64,000 nt of DNA from positions 1 through 64,000 of the forward strand of contig NZ_CAMHZD010000011.1 in NCBI RefSeq assembly GCF_946190065.1, in the 5' to 3' direction. Below, piece after piece: positions 20,520-32,094 of this stretch. Under the pieces are notes generated by a model. The model was not told the origin of the DNA, did no database searches, and saw only the letters and a program-made list of their open reading frames with translations. The stretch comes from Streptococcus mitis. Its GTDB lineage: Bacteria > Bacillota > Bacilli > Lactobacillales > Streptococcaceae. The first letter of the stretch is position 1. Every line of letters starts with the position of its first letter. Made by a program: the position numbers and the translations under genes.

Positions 20520-21062
20520 TCAATTTGCATCACCAAGCATCTTCATAAGGAAGTCTGTTATTTCTTGAGGACTTTCTTTTTTTCCATGTGCAATCCAAGT
20601 TTGGCAGACACCAAAAAGTGCGTGAGTTAGATAGATGCTGCTGTATTCTAATTCAGTTGTATTGAGATTTAGTTGCATAAATTGCTTTTGTAAATCTGTA
20701 CTGAGCATGATATGAAGTTTATTTCGTAAGAAATTTTGGATTTCTTTAGTCCCATTTTCAGAAAGAAGGGCAGCCAGAAGTGGTTCTGACTCTAGATATT
20801 CAAAGACTTCTAAAATAGCATCTTTTTTGTGATGAGCATGTTTTTGAAAAATATATTCAAATGTATGGAATAGCTTGCTTTGATAGTGCTCAATCATATC
20901 ATACTTATCCTTATAGTGAGTATAGAAGCTGGAACGACTAATTCCGGCTTTTTCTGCTAACTTGACAGTAGAAATTTGATCAAATGGCTGTTCCATCAGT
21001 AATTGTACCATAGCATTTTCAATAGTTCGCTTTGTTTTTAAGCGTTTGTTACTTTCTTGCAT
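20520..21062 (-). CDS. TetR/AcrR-family repressor
   Basis: The 180-aa protein has an N-terminal HTH (ISTVKLAEKAGISRSSFYTHYKDKYDMI) and a helical ligand domain. It is divergent from the YhgE/Pip-like gene at 21190. The shared 127-bp gap holds two copies of a TTAGAC-N5-GTYTAA palindrome, one next to each gene, so it most likely represses both itself and its neighbour. The inducer is unknown. Confidence 0.9.
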   Translation of the reverse strand: MQESNKRLKTKRTIENAMVQLLMEQPFDQISTVKLAEKAGISRSSFYTHYKDKYDMIEHYQSKLFHTFEYIFQKHAHHKKDAILEVFEYLESEPLLAALLSENGTKEIQNFLRNKLHIMLSTDLQKQFMQLNLNTTELEYSSIYLTHALFGVCQTWIAHGKKESPQEITDFLMKMLGDAN

Positions 21063-21082
21063 ATTTCCTCCTTGTAAACAAA

Positions 21083-21099
21083 TTAGACTATATGTCTAA
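21083..21099. promoter_or_regulatory. Putative TetR operator 1
   Basis: TTAGAC, five bases, GTCTAA is a perfect palindrome about 20 bp upstream of the TetR-type start codon. Confidence 0.6.
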
Positions 21100-21137
21100 A
21101 AATGGATTTTTTATCTTGTAATTTAGATTTTTTAATG

Positions 21138-21143
21138 TATAAT
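21138..21143 (+). promoter_or_regulatory. -10 element of the YhgE-like gene
   Basis: TATAAT lies about 50 bp before the start at 21190 and just upstream of the second palindrome, so repressor bound there would sit over the transcription start. Confidence 0.6.
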
Positions 21144-21159
21144 CTATTATATCAAAATT

Positions 21160-21176
21160 TTAGACAATATGTTTAA
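21160..21176. promoter_or_regulatory. Putative TetR operator 2
   Basis: TTAGAC, five bases, GTTTAA is a near-palindromic copy of operator 1, located between the -10 and the Shine-Dalgarno of the downstream gene. Confidence 0.6.
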
Positions 21177-21189
21177 AAAAGGAGAAACT

Positions 21190-23832
21190 ATGTTTAAAGA
21201 ATGGAAAGCAATTTTTAAAAAACCAACCTTTATTATTGTCATGATAGGGATTTCTCTTATTCCAGCTCTGTACAATATCATATTTTTGTCATCAATGTGG
21301 GATCCATATGGGCAATTGTCTGACTTACCTGTGGCAGTTGTCAATAATGATAAAGAGGCTTCCTATAATGGTAATACTATGGTAATAGGAAAAGACATGG
21401 TGTCCAATTTAAAAGAAAATAAAACCTTGGATTTTCATTTCGTGGATGAAGAGGAAGGAAAGAAGGGATTGGAAGATGGCGATTACTATATGGTAGTGAC
21501 TTTACCAAGTGATTTATCTGAAAAAGCAGCTTCGATTTTAACGGATCATCCAGAGCAAATGCAAATCGATTATCAGACTTCAAGTGGTCATAGCTTTATT
21601 GCAAGCAAGATGAGTGATTCTGCAATGACACAATTAAAGCAGAATGTTTCTACCAATGTAACCGAGACCTATACCAAAGCTTTATTTAACAAAATGGTCG
21701 ATTTAAAGGATGGCATGAGTCAAGCGGCTTCTGGTAGTGAAAAATTAACTGATGGAGCGAATCAGTTAGTGGCAGGAAGTCAAACATTAACTACTAACCT
21801 ACACTCTTTAGCAGCTTCAAGTTTAACATTTTCAAATGGAACGGAGCAGTTTACTAAAGGATTATCTGCTTATGTCTCTGGTGTTGAACAACTTCATCTT
21901 GGCTTAGGGAATTTTAATAGTGGTTTAGTTACATATACTGGTGCAGTGAGTCAATTAGATAGCGGGTTAGGTCAATTATCTTCTAAAAGTCCTGAATTAG
22001 TAAGAGGAATCAATCAGTTATATACTGGTGTAGAATCCTATACTGGCGGTGTTTCTCAGCTTAATGCTGGTCTTAATCAATTTTCATCTGGTGTTAGTGC
22101 CTACACCAATGGAGTGGGAAGTCTTGCAACAGGTGCTAATCAGTTATCTAATCAATCAGCCAAACTTCGAATGGGGGTGGAGCAATTAAGTGAAGGGATT
22201 CAACAACTTTCTAGCAAGTTAGATGCTTCGTCTGGGAAAAAAGATCAAATTAATCAATTATCTTCTGGTCTGAATCAGTTAAATCAAGCCATTCAAAATA
22301 TTGATGTTGGAGATACAAAACAATTAGATTCTGTTTTATCAAGTATAGTATCTCTTTCTAATCAAATGTTAGCAAGTGCTCAGTCTGATAAAGCAACTAC
22401 ATTAGCCAATATTCAATCGACAGCAGCTTATCAATCATTGACAAGTGAGCAACAAGCTGAGATAAGCGCTTCTGTATCTCAAAATTCGACTGATAGTATT
22501 CAATCGGCTCAGTCAATTGTAGCTTTAGCTCAAGGTTTACAGGGAAGTTTGGAAAACTTACAAAATCAGTCTTTTAATCTTTCGACTTTAAAAAATCAAG
22601 CTAATCAAGTATTACCTATCGCTTCTAGTTCTTTGACAGAATTGTCAAGTGGATTAACAGAGATACAAGGAGCTGTTGCTAGCAAATTAGTTCCTGCCAG
22701 TCAGTCTATTACATCAGGTGTAAATGCATATACTGCAGGTGTTGATAAAGTTTCTCAAGGCGCAAGTCAACTAAGTGAAAAGAATTCCACCTTGACAGGT
22801 AGTTTGGACCAATTAGTTTCAGGCTCAACTACCTTGACACAAAAATCTTCTAACTTGACAGCAGGAGTTGGTCAATTAGTTGAAAAAACTCCAGAATTAG
22901 TGTCTGGTATTGAAAAATTATCAACTGGCTCTAACCAATTGAATCAAAAGAGTCAAGAATTGATAGCAGGAGTTGATAAATTGCAATCAGGCTCTAGCCA
23001 ACTAGCTGACAAATCCAGTCAGTTAATTTCAGGTGCTTCTCAATTAGAAAGTGGAGCTAATAAATTGGCAAATGGAGCTGGGAAACTAGCAGAAGGTGGA
23101 ACAAAGTTAACTTCTGGCTTGGAAGGTTTACAGACAGGAGTTGCTTCTTTAGGACAAGGATTGAGTAATGCCAGTGATCAACTCAAATCAGCATCAACGG
23201 AATCTAAAAATGCAGAGATTTTATCAAATCCTCTCAGTCTTTCCAAAACAGACAATGATCAAGTTCCTGTAAATGGAGTTGCAATGGCTCCTTATATGAT
23301 ATCAGTTGCTCTTTTTGTTGCAGCAATATCAACAAATATGATCTTTGCGAAGCTGCCTTCAGGACGTCATCCAGAGAGCCGTTGGTCTTGGTTGAAATCT
23401 AGAGCTGAAATAAATGGTATGATAGCTATTTTAGCAGGGATTTTGGTATATGGAGGAGTTCATCTTATTGGTCTAACTGCTAATCATGAAATGAGAACAT
23501 TTATTCTCATCATCTTAACAAGTTTAGTATTCATGTCTATGGTTACAGCTTTAACAACATGGAATAGCCGTATAGGAGCTTTCTTCTCTCTTATCTTGCT
23601 TTTATTACAGTTAGCATCAAGTGCAGGTACTTACCCACTTGCTTTGACAAATGATTTCTTTAGAGCCATTAATCCTTGGTTACCAATGAGTTATTCAGTT
23701 TCTGGATTACGAGAAACAATCTCTATGACAGGAAATATTCATCAGCAAGTCATTTTCCTAGCTGTCATACTAGCTCTATTTACTGGTTTAGGTATGCTAG
23801 CCTATCAACCTAAGAAAATGGAAGAATATTAA
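21190..23832 (+). CDS. YhgE/Pip-family membrane protein with long heptad-like repeats
   Basis: The start at 21190 (MFKEWKAIFKKPTF) follows AAAGGAG; an ATG at 21169 overlaps the operator and is less likely. The product is about 880 aa. It has one N-terminal transmembrane helix, an extracellular YhgE-type domain, then about 400 residues of repeated QLSSG/LxxGxxQL units predicted to form a long coiled structure, and five or so C-terminal membrane helices of the ABC-2 permease type. The family includes the Lactococcus phage infection protein Pip and type VII-associated EsaA relatives. The true function is uncertain: phage receptor, transport or secretion. Control by the divergent TetR gene is inferred. 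Confidence 0.88.
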   Translation: MFKEWKAIFKKPTFIIVMIGISLIPALYNIIFLSSMWDPYGQLSDLPVAVVNNDKEASYNGNTMVIGKDMVSNLKENKTLDFHFVDEEEGKKGLEDGDYYMVVTLPSDLSEKAASILTDHPEQMQIDYQTSSGHSFIASKMSDSAMTQLKQNVSTNVTETYTKALFNKMVDLKDGMSQAASGSEKLTDGANQLVAGSQTLTTNLHSLAASSLTFSNGTEQFTKGLSAYVSGVEQLHLGLGNFNSGLVTYTGAVSQLDSGLGQLSSKSPELVRGINQLYTGVESYTGGVSQLNAGLNQFSSGVSAYTNGVGSLATGANQLSNQSAKLRMGVEQLSEGIQQLSSKLDASSGKKDQINQLSSGLNQLNQAIQNIDVGDTKQLDSVLSSIVSLSNQMLASAQSDKATTLANIQSTAAYQSLTSEQQAEISASVSQNSTDSIQSAQSIVALAQGLQGSLENLQNQSFNLSTLKNQANQVLPIASSSLTELSSGLTEIQGAVASKLVPASQSITSGVNAYTAGVDKVSQGASQLSEKNSTLTGSLDQLVSGSTTLTQKSSNLTAGVGQLVEKTPELVSGIEKLSTGSNQLNQKSQELIAGVDKLQSGSSQLADKSSQLISGASQLESGANKLANGAGKLAEGGTKLTSGLEGLQTGVASLGQGLSNASDQLKSASTESKNAEILSNPLSLSKTDNDQVPVNGVAMAPYMISVALFVAAISTNMIFAKLPSGRHPESRWSWLKSRAEINGMIAILAGILVYGGVHLIGLTANHEMRTFILIILTSLVFMSMVTALTTWNSRIGAFFSLILLLLQLASSAGTYPLALTNDFFRAINPWLPMSYSVSGLRETISMTGNIHQQVIFLAVILALFTGLGMLAYQPKKMEEY

Positions 23833-23860
23833 AAAAATCGACCAATTGGTCGATTTTTTT
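23832..23860. terminator. Bidirectional terminator
   Basis: AAAATCGACC, AATT, GGTCGATTTT with A and T runs on both sides lies between two convergent genes. Confidence 0.85.
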
Positions 23861-26402
23861 ATGTATTAGATGTCTTTCGTTTGTGATTATAAATTCCAAA
23901 TAGTAAAAGTGAAGTAAAGGAACAGATTGATCCAGTAATAAAACCATTGGGAATAAAGGAAAGTGTAATAATTTCTTTTCCCTTAGGAACGTCAACTTTC
24001 ATAAAGCCAGTTTGAGCTTGTTTAATCTCTATTTTCTTACCATCTTGGTAGGCAGACCAACCTTTGTCATAAGGAATGGTGAAAAAAATAGATGTATCTT
24101 GTTGGACATCATATGTAGCAAAAACCTTGTTTTTAGAAGTTGATACTGTTACAGGCTGTTCTTTAATTTTTTGAATTGCCTCAGTTAAAGTTTGGGTATC
24201 TAAACGATAGAAGGTAGGAGATTCAAATGATACTTGTGAATTTCCAGGGAAACTAACATAAATATTGAAAGTTTTTGTCTCTTTTGTATAACCTAGATTA
24301 AAGAAGGAGAAGACATTATCAGTTGTAAAAGTTTTCTTTTCTCCATTTACAAGGATGTCAACCTTTTTTTGTTTGTCATTAGAAAAGTGAAGGTTTGTGA
24401 AAGAAAGATAAACTTGGCTGTTTTCTGGCACTTCAATTTGATACTGGATTGCTGCATCCTCAGTTGAAGAACTTGTGACACTAATCAAATCATTAGTATT
24501 TTCTGTTTTGTCATAAGGTATTGGAGAAAAATAATCAAAATTGACGTTAGCAAGTTGATTTAAAAACGAGGCCTGATTATCCAAAGTGTGTTCATTGAAC
24601 TTGACATCATTGTAAACAGATTGACTAGCAAATGCAATCGGAAGAGAGTATTGATTTTCATATAGGGTAAGATTATCTTTTTGATAGATATCTTTAAAAC
24701 CATACTTATCAATAGGACTGTCTGAGATATTGTACTGGATACCAAATAAACTATCAGCCAAAATACTATTATTTGCATAGCGTAGATTGAGATTAGTCCC
24801 AGAGGATTTAAACCCAAGTTTATCCAAAGTAGAGCTTGCTGAACGATTTCGAACAGATGAAAATTGAGATATTCCATTGTAGTTGAATTTCATACTGTCA
24901 TTTCCTGTCTGAGTCTCTAGTTTCTCAGTACGAGTAAATTGATTTCCAATATATGTTGAGAAAGATTCCATAGCTGGGATATCTCGATTATATGCACTTC
25001 GAGAAGCAAAGCCCCATTCTTTAGCAATTCCGTTCATTTGAGATGAAGCATTTAAACTTATTTCAACTATTATAAATAAAGAGATTAGAATGGTAAACAG
25101 ATTCACAGATATAAACTTTTTGATAACTGCAAGGAGTAAAAGAGAATAGACAACCAAAAATTCAAGAGTAAGAAGAATATTCAAATCTGTTAAAAAAGAA
25201 TAATGCGATTTTAGATAGATGGTGGCTAAAAATCCTATTACTAGAAGAAAAAGCAAAACTAAAAAATTCCAGACTTTAATTTCTTTCAGACGATTTAAGA
25301 CTTCTGCTGCTGTGTAAATTAACAAGGTAGAAAAAATCCAAGCATAGCGATGTAAAAACATATTTGGAGTATGCATACCTTGCCAAAATAAATCAAGAGC
25401 TTCTATATAAAAGCTTGCAATTAGAAATGTAAAGAAGATTGCATAGATAAGTTTCACGTGAAACTTAATAGATTTCAGCGTAAAAAATAAAATAGTCAAA
25501 ATAAAGGGAAGTAGTCCAACAAAAATCATTGGAACGGCCCCATACTTTGTTGTGTCAAAGGAACCGATGAATTGCTTAGCAAAGAGATCAAGATACCAGC
25601 TACTTTCAGTTTGAAACTTTGTAACTTCAGTCAATTTTTCCCCATGTGTCTGTAAATCAAACAGAGTGGGAAGAGTCATAATCAAGCTAGCCATACCAGC
25701 TAAAAAGGAGGTGATTATGAAATCAAGAAAAGATGATTTTCGAGTTTTAAAGTCCCAAGAAATTTGACAGAGATACCAGAAAATAAGAAACAATGCTGTC
25801 ATATAGCCAAAATAATAGTTTTGGATAAATAAGATTGACAGACTTGTAAAGTATAATGAGAATTTCTTTTCAGTTATAAGCAGGTGTAAACCAGTTATAA
25901 TTAAAGGAATCAAGATAAAAACATCTAGCCAGGTTTTTATCTCTAATTGACTGACAGAGAAACTCATCAGAGCATAGGAAGTAGATAAAGCTAGTTTTAA
26001 AGGCTTAGGAATCGATTGAAATAGTTTATTTAAACTAAAGTAAGTTGACAGTCCAATCAATCCAAATTTTAAGAGAGTTGTCAGATAGACAGCATCTGGC
26101 ATATTCGTTAGATCAAAAAAGTAAACTAGAGGTGAAAGGAAACTCCCCAAGTAATAACTAGATAGGGCATAGAAATTTAGTCCTAGACCACTTGTAAAGG
26201 TGTAAAACAAACTACCATTTCCATGTAGGATATTTCGTAAAGCTACATCAAAAATAACGTATTGATGAAAGCCATCTCCTAATAGTGGAGATGTATCGCT
26301 ATTCCAGTAGATACCTTGAGATAGATATACTCCTATCATAATCAATACAGGAATGATGAAAGAAACAAAATAGGTCCAATATGTTTTAAAAAATAATTTC
26401 AT
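23859..26402 (-). CDS. YfhO-family polytopic membrane protein
   Basis: This 847-aa protein starts MKLFFKTYWTYFVSFIIPV and has about twelve or more membrane helices in the first 450 residues, a large extracellular region, and a last helix near the C-terminus before a basic tail (YNHKRKTSNT). YfhO proteins resemble glycosyltransferase-C enzymes; some relatives are required for glycosylation of lipoteichoic acid. The substrate here is not known. The start follows GAGG. A parS-like palindrome lies inside the gene at 25450. Confidence 0.85.
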   Translation of the reverse strand: MKLFFKTYWTYFVSFIIPVLIMIGVYLSQGIYWNSDTSPLLGDGFHQYVIFDVALRNILHGNGSLFYTFTSGLGLNFYALSSYYLGSFLSPLVYFFDLTNMPDAVYLTTLLKFGLIGLSTYFSLNKLFQSIPKPLKLALSTSYALMSFSVSQLEIKTWLDVFILIPLIITGLHLLITEKKFSLYFTSLSILFIQNYYFGYMTALFLIFWYLCQISWDFKTRKSSFLDFIITSFLAGMASLIMTLPTLFDLQTHGEKLTEVTKFQTESSWYLDLFAKQFIGSFDTTKYGAVPMIFVGLLPFILTILFFTLKSIKFHVKLIYAIFFTFLIASFYIEALDLFWQGMHTPNMFLHRYAWIFSTLLIYTAAEVLNRLKEIKVWNFLVLLFLLVIGFLATIYLKSHYSFLTDLNILLTLEFLVVYSLLLLAVIKKFISVNLFTILISLFIIVEISLNASSQMNGIAKEWGFASRSAYNRDIPAMESFSTYIGNQFTRTEKLETQTGNDSMKFNYNGISQFSSVRNRSASSTLDKLGFKSSGTNLNLRYANNSILADSLFGIQYNISDSPIDKYGFKDIYQKDNLTLYENQYSLPIAFASQSVYNDVKFNEHTLDNQASFLNQLANVNFDYFSPIPYDKTENTNDLISVTSSSTEDAAIQYQIEVPENSQVYLSFTNLHFSNDKQKKVDILVNGEKKTFTTDNVFSFFNLGYTKETKTFNIYVSFPGNSQVSFESPTFYRLDTQTLTEAIQKIKEQPVTVSTSKNKVFATYDVQQDTSIFFTIPYDKGWSAYQDGKKIEIKQAQTGFMKVDVPKGKEIITLSFIPNGFITGSICSFTSLLLFGIYNHKRKTSNT
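25450..25465. promoter_or_regulatory. parS-like site inside the yfhO-like gene
   Basis: AGTTTCACGTGAAACT is a perfect palindrome matching the parS consensus at 14 of 16 bases, with the full 14-base core GTTTCACGTGAAAC. Confidence 0.85.
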
Positions 26403-26423
26403 GTTACCTCATAAAATGTTAGA

Positions 26424-26457
26424 AAACTCAGCTGGTTAACCCAACTGAGTTTTGAAG
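26424..26457 (-). terminator. Terminator after the ABC-F gene
   Basis: AAAACTCAG and CTGAGTTTT form the outer stem, with an inner TGGGTTAACC part, between the ABC-F stop and the YfhO-like start. Confidence 0.8.
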
Positions 26458-26461
26458 TTTT

Positions 26462-28084
26462 TTAGTCTTTCCAAAGTTCTTTAACTTTTGCTTGTACTTC
26501 TGCATTCTCTAGGAATTCATCATAGGTTTCATCGATACGGTCAATGACGCCATTTTTAGACAAGACAATAATATGGTTAGCAAGAGTTTGAATAAACTCG
26601 TGGTCATGGCTGGCAAAGATGATTGATTCTTTGAAGTTTTTCAATCCATCGTTCAAGCTTGAGATAGATTCCAAGTCCAAGTGATTGGTTGGATCATCAA
26701 GTACAAGGACATTTGATTTCAAGAGCATGAGCTTTGAAAGCATGACACGCACTTTTTCTCCCCCTGACAAGACATTTACAGGTTTGTTAACTTCATCTCC
26801 AGAGAAGAGCATACGGCCGAGGAAGCCACGTAGGAAAGTATTGTCATCTTCCTCTTTACTTGCGAATTGACGCAACCAGTCAAGGATTGACTCTCCTCCT
26901 GCAAAATCTGCCGAGTTATCTTTTGGCAAGTAAGAACGGCTAGTAGTTACTCCCCACTTGATAGTTCCTTCATAGTCAATGTCACCCATGATTGCACGAA
27001 TTAATGCAGTCGTTTGGATGTCATTTTGTCCAATTAGCGCTGTCTTATCACCTGGACGTAAGATAAAGCTGATATTATCTAAAATAGTCTCACCATCAAT
27101 CTTTACAGATAGATTTTCTACTGTCAAGAGATCATTACCGATTTCACGTTCCGCTTTAAAGTTGATAAATGGATATTTACGACTAGATGGTACAATTTCT
27201 TCAAGTTCAATTTTATCAAGCATTTTCTTACGTGATGTTGCTTGCCTTGATTTAGAAGCATTGGCAGAGAAACGAGCAACGAATTCTTGCAATTGCTTAA
27301 TTTTTTCTTCTGCTTTGGCATTACGGTCTGCTAGCAATTTAGCAGCGAGTTCAGAAGATTCCTTCCAGAAGTCATAGTTTCCGACATAGAGTTTGATTTT
27401 TCCAAAGTCAAGGTCGGCCATGTGAGTACATACTTTGTTCAAGAAGTGACGGTCGTGGGATACTACGATAACGGTGTTATCAAAATCAATCAAGAAGTCT
27501 TCTAACCAAGTAATCGATTGGATATCCAAACCGTTGGTTGGCTCGTCCAAAAGAAGAACATCTGGTTTACCAAAAAGTGCTTTGGCTAGGAGAACTTTTA
27601 CTTTTTCACCGTTGGCCAATTCGCTCATGTTTTGATAGTGCAATTCTTCTGGAATGTTTAGGTTTTGAAGTAGTTGAGAGGCTTCACTCTCTGCTTCCCA
27701 ACCTCCAAGCTCGGCAAACTCTCCTTCGAGTTCGGCAGCACGGACGCCATCCTCATCTGAGAAATCTTCCTTCATGTAGATAGCATCTTTCTCCTTCATG
27801 ATGCTATAAAGTTTTTCATTTCCCATAATAACGACATCAATGGCACGTTCATCCTCATAGTCAAAGTGATTTTGACGAAGCACAGAGAGACGTTCATCTG
27901 GATCAAGAGAAATATGACCAGTAGTAGGTTCGATATCTCCAGCTAAAATTTTTAAAAAGGTTGATTTTCCGGCACCATTAGCACCGATTAATCCGTAAGT
28001 ATTTCCTTCTGTAAATTTGATATTGACATCATCAAAAAGTTTACGATCACTAAAACGTAGTGAAACATCAGATACTGTAAGCAA
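26462..28084 (-). CDS. ykpA: ABC-F family ATPase (YkpA/YbiT-like)
   Basis: ABC-F proteins are soluble double-ATPase factors that act on the ribosome rather than as transporters, and none of the 540 residues looks like a membrane segment. NBD1 has Walker A GANGAGKST and Walker B VLLLDEPTNGLD. A charged linker of about 80 residues follows (the P-site tRNA interaction motif region). NBD2 has LSGGEKVRVMLSKL and VLVLDDPTNHLD, but its Walker A reads GQNDIQTT without the conserved lysine. This suggests that only site 1 is fully canonical. Assignment to the YkpA/YbiT branch is by overall sequence. Confidence 0.92.
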   Translation of the reverse strand: MLTVSDVSLRFSDRKLFDDVNIKFTEGNTYGLIGANGAGKSTFLKILAGDIEPTTGHISLDPDERLSVLRQNHFDYEDERAIDVVIMGNEKLYSIMKEKDAIYMKEDFSDEDGVRAAELEGEFAELGGWEAESEASQLLQNLNIPEELHYQNMSELANGEKVKVLLAKALFGKPDVLLLDEPTNGLDIQSITWLEDFLIDFDNTVIVVSHDRHFLNKVCTHMADLDFGKIKLYVGNYDFWKESSELAAKLLADRNAKAEEKIKQLQEFVARFSANASKSRQATSRKKMLDKIELEEIVPSSRKYPFINFKAEREIGNDLLTVENLSVKIDGETILDNISFILRPGDKTALIGQNDIQTTALIRAIMGDIDYEGTIKWGVTTSRSYLPKDNSADFAGGESILDWLRQFASKEEDDNTFLRGFLGRMLFSGDEVNKPVNVLSGGEKVRVMLSKLMLLKSNVLVLDDPTNHLDLESISSLNDGLKNFKESIIFASHDHEFIQTLANHIIVLSKNGVIDRIDETYDEFLENAEVQAKVKELWKD

Positions 28085-28255
28085 TATTTTTCTCCTATAT
28101 GTGTAATATATTTATTCTACTAGAAAATACAGAAATATTCAAATTTTTATTTGTCAATTTTGTGTAAACTATATTTACAGTATCCTTTACACAAATCCGT
28201 AAATGGCAAGACTGATTTATTTTGATAAATTACGGTTATTTTATTAAAAAAATGC

Positions 28256-28261
28256 TATAAT
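28256..28261 (+). promoter_or_regulatory. -10 element of trpS
   Basis: TATAAT lies 28 bp before the trpS start and is followed by a GGAG Shine-Dalgarno. The 205-bp gap upstream also contains the paired arms TGTGTAAA/TTTACACA (28159-28193) and CCGTAA/TTACGG (28197-28236). No T-box leader was recognised. Confidence 0.7.
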
Positions 28262-28289
28262 TGAAGGGACCACATCGAAGGAGAATAAA

Positions 28290-29315
28290 ATGACTAAACC
28301 CATTATTTTAACAGGAGACCGTCCAACAGGAAAATTGCATATTGGACATTATGTTGGCAGTCTCAAAAATCGAGTATTGTTACAGGAAGAGGATAAGTAT
28401 GATATGTTTGTGTTCTTGGCTGACCAACAAGCTTTGACAGATCATGCTAAAGATCCTCAAACAATTGTAGAGTCTATCGGAAATGTTGCTTTGGATTATC
28501 TTGCAGTTGGATTGGATCCAAGTAAATCAACTATCTTTATTCAAAGCCAAATTCCAGAATTAGCTGAGTTATCTATGTATTATATGAATCTAGTTTCATT
28601 AGCACGTTTGGAGCGTAATCCAACTGTCAAGACAGAGATTGCTCAGAAAGGATTTGGAGAAAGTATTCCGACAGGCTTCTTAGTTTACCCAATAGCTCAA
28701 GCAGCTGACATTACAGCTTTTAAGGCTAATTATGTTCCTGTTGGGACAGATCAGAAACCAATGATTGAGCAAACTCGTGAAATTGTTCGTTCATTTAACA
28801 ATGCATATAACTGTGATGTCTTGGTAGAGCCAGAAGGTATTTATCCAGAAAATGAGAGAGCAGGGCGTTTGCCTGGTTTAGATGGAAATGCTAAAATGTC
28901 TAAATCCCTTAATAACGGTATTTATTTAGCTGATGATGCGGATACTTTGCGTAAAAAAGTAATGAGTATGTATACAGATCCAGATCATATCCGTGTTGAG
29001 GATCCAGGTAAGATTGAAGGAAATATGGTTTTCCATTATCTAGATGTTTTTGGTCGTCCAGAAGATGCTCAAGAAATTGCTGATATGAAAGAACATTATC
29101 AACGAGGTGGTCTTGGTGATGTGAAGACCAAGCGTTATCTACTTGAAATATTAGAACGTGAACTTGGTCCTATTCGTGAGCGCCGTATCGAATTTGCTAA
29201 GGATATGGGAGAAGTTTATAATATGCTTCAAAAAGGTAGTGAAAGAGCACGTGAAGTTGCGGGTCAAACCCTATCTGATGTTAAAGGGGCCATGGGACTT
29301 CATTACTTTAACTGA
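28290..29315 (+). CDS. trpS: Tryptophanyl-tRNA synthetase
   Basis: This class I synthetase charges tRNA-Trp. The 341-aa protein has the HIGH-like [12 protein letters not shown] and the KMSKS loop ([10 protein letters not shown]), with normal family length. It is a single gene with its own promoter and a downstream hairpin, followed by guaB. Confidence 0.98.
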   Translation: MTKPIILTGDRPTGKLHIGHYVGSLKNRVLLQEEDKYDMFVFLADQQALTDHAKDPQTIVESIGNVALDYLAVGLDPSKSTIFIQSQIPELAELSMYYMNLVSLARLERNPTVKTEIAQKGFGESIPTGFLVYPIAQAADITAFKANYVPVGTDQKPMIEQTREIVRSFNNAYNCDVLVEPEGIYPENERAGRLPGLDGNAKMSKSLNNGIYLADDADTLRKKVMSMYTDPDHIRVEDPGKIEGNMVFHYLDVFGRPEDAQEIADMKEHYQRGGLGDVKTKRYLLEILERELGPIRERRIEFAKDMGEVYNMLQKGSERAREVAGQTLSDVKGAMGLHYFN

Positions 29316-29330
29316 GTTTATTTTACAAGA

Positions 29331-29368
29331 AACTATCATTTCTATATCAAAGAAAAGATAGTTTTTTA
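29331..29368 (+). terminator. Terminator after trpS
   Basis: AAACTATC and GATAGTTT pair around a 19-nt loop and are followed by TTTTTATTTG. Confidence 0.7.
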
Positions 29369-29388
29369 TTTGCTCCTGTAACATTTGA

Positions 29389-30945
<1,557 letters not shown>

Positions 30946-30953
30946 AAACAATG

Positions 30954-30985
30954 AAAAGAACTCCCGTGAAAACAGGAGTTCTTTT
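30954..30985. terminator. Bidirectional terminator between guaB and recF
   Basis: AAAAGAACTCC and GGAGTTCTTTT form an 11-bp stem with A and T runs on both sides. Confidence 0.9.
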
Positions 30986-30994
30986 ACAATGTTG

Positions 30995-32092
30995 TCAACT
31001 TACCTTTACAGTAACTTTACCATCCTGAATAGTGAAAATGCTTAGATTTTCTGGCAGATTTTGAAGATGATCTAAGCTGGTTGTTGTGATAAAGGTTTGT
31101 ATTGAATGTGAAATCGTTTCTAATAGTTTTAGTTGTCTAGTGTTGTCAAGTTCGCTCATAACATCGTCAAGCAGTAATATTGGAGATTCTGTAGTAATAC
31201 TTTCCATTAATTCGATTTCTGCTAATTTTATAGATAGGACGAGACTACGATGTTGACCTTGACTTCCAAAACTAGCATCCATCCTATTTATATAAAAAGA
31301 AATATCATCTCGATGAGGACCAACATCAGTATTCTTTTTAAATAAATCTCTGGACCTACTTTTTTCTAAAGCAATTTTGAAAGATTCTGATAAGTCTTCT
31401 TTGTCAGTTAGCTTAACAGAAGATTGATAGGATATTGACAGTTCTTCAATCTGATTAGAGATTTCAAAATGTTTCTTACGCCCAAAATGCTCTAGTTTTT
31501 TTATGAAATCTAAGCGGTGCTTCATTACGCGACATCCATAATCGACTAGCTGATCATCTAGTACTGAAAGGAAGGTTTCATCTATTGTTTGAGCTGATTT
31601 TAAATAGGTATTTCTTTGCTTAAGGATGTGATTATAATTGGTTAAGTCAGATAAATAGATTGGCTTAATTTGCCCAAGCTCCATATCAATGAATTTTCGT
31701 CGAACTGAAGGTGCTCCTTTAATTAGTTGTAAATCTTCAGGAGCAAATAAGACAACATTCATGTGTCCTACGTAATCTGAAAGTCGTGCCTGTTTTAAGT
31801 GATTCACTTTTGTCACACGTCCTTTTTGTGTTAGTTCAATTTCGAGAGGAACGGATCCCGTTTTTTTCTGAACAAGACCTGAAAGATGAAGTTGTTCCTC
31901 ATCAAAATGAATGAGATTTTTATCTGTTCGAGTTCGATGACTACGTGTTAAGGCTAAAAAATAGATAGCCTCTAACATATTTGTTTTTCCTTGAGCATTA
32001 CGTCCTAAAAAGACATTTAATTTAGGATTAAAGTTTATTTTCGTCTCTTTATAGTTACGAAAAGTTTTGAGAGATAGATGTTGTAGCCACAT
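30995..32092 (-). CDS. recF: DNA replication and repair protein RecF
   Basis: RecF helps load RecA at gaps with RecO and RecR. The 365-aa protein has the N-terminal [16 protein letters not shown], Walker [14 protein letters not shown], the SMC-like signature [17 protein letters not shown] and Walker [12 protein letters not shown]. It follows the S4-domain gene by two bases. In streptococci this pair lies away from dnaN. Confidence 0.97.
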   Translation of the reverse strand: MWLQHLSLKTFRNYKETKINFNPKLNVFLGRNAQGKTNMLEAIYFLALTRSHRTRTDKNLIHFDEEQLHLSGLVQKKTGSVPLEIELTQKGRVTKVNHLKQARLSDYVGHMNVVLFAPEDLQLIKGAPSVRRKFIDMELGQIKPIYLSDLTNYNHILKQRNTYLKSAQTIDETFLSVLDDQLVDYGCRVMKHRLDFIKKLEHFGRKKHFEISNQIEELSISYQSSVKLTDKEDLSESFKIALEKSRSRDLFKKNTDVGPHRDDISFYINRMDASFGSQGQHRSLVLSIKLAEIELMESITTESPILLLDDVMSELDNTRQLKLLETISHSIQTFITTTSLDHLQNLPENLSIFTIQDGKVTVKVS

Positions 32093-32094
32093 GA

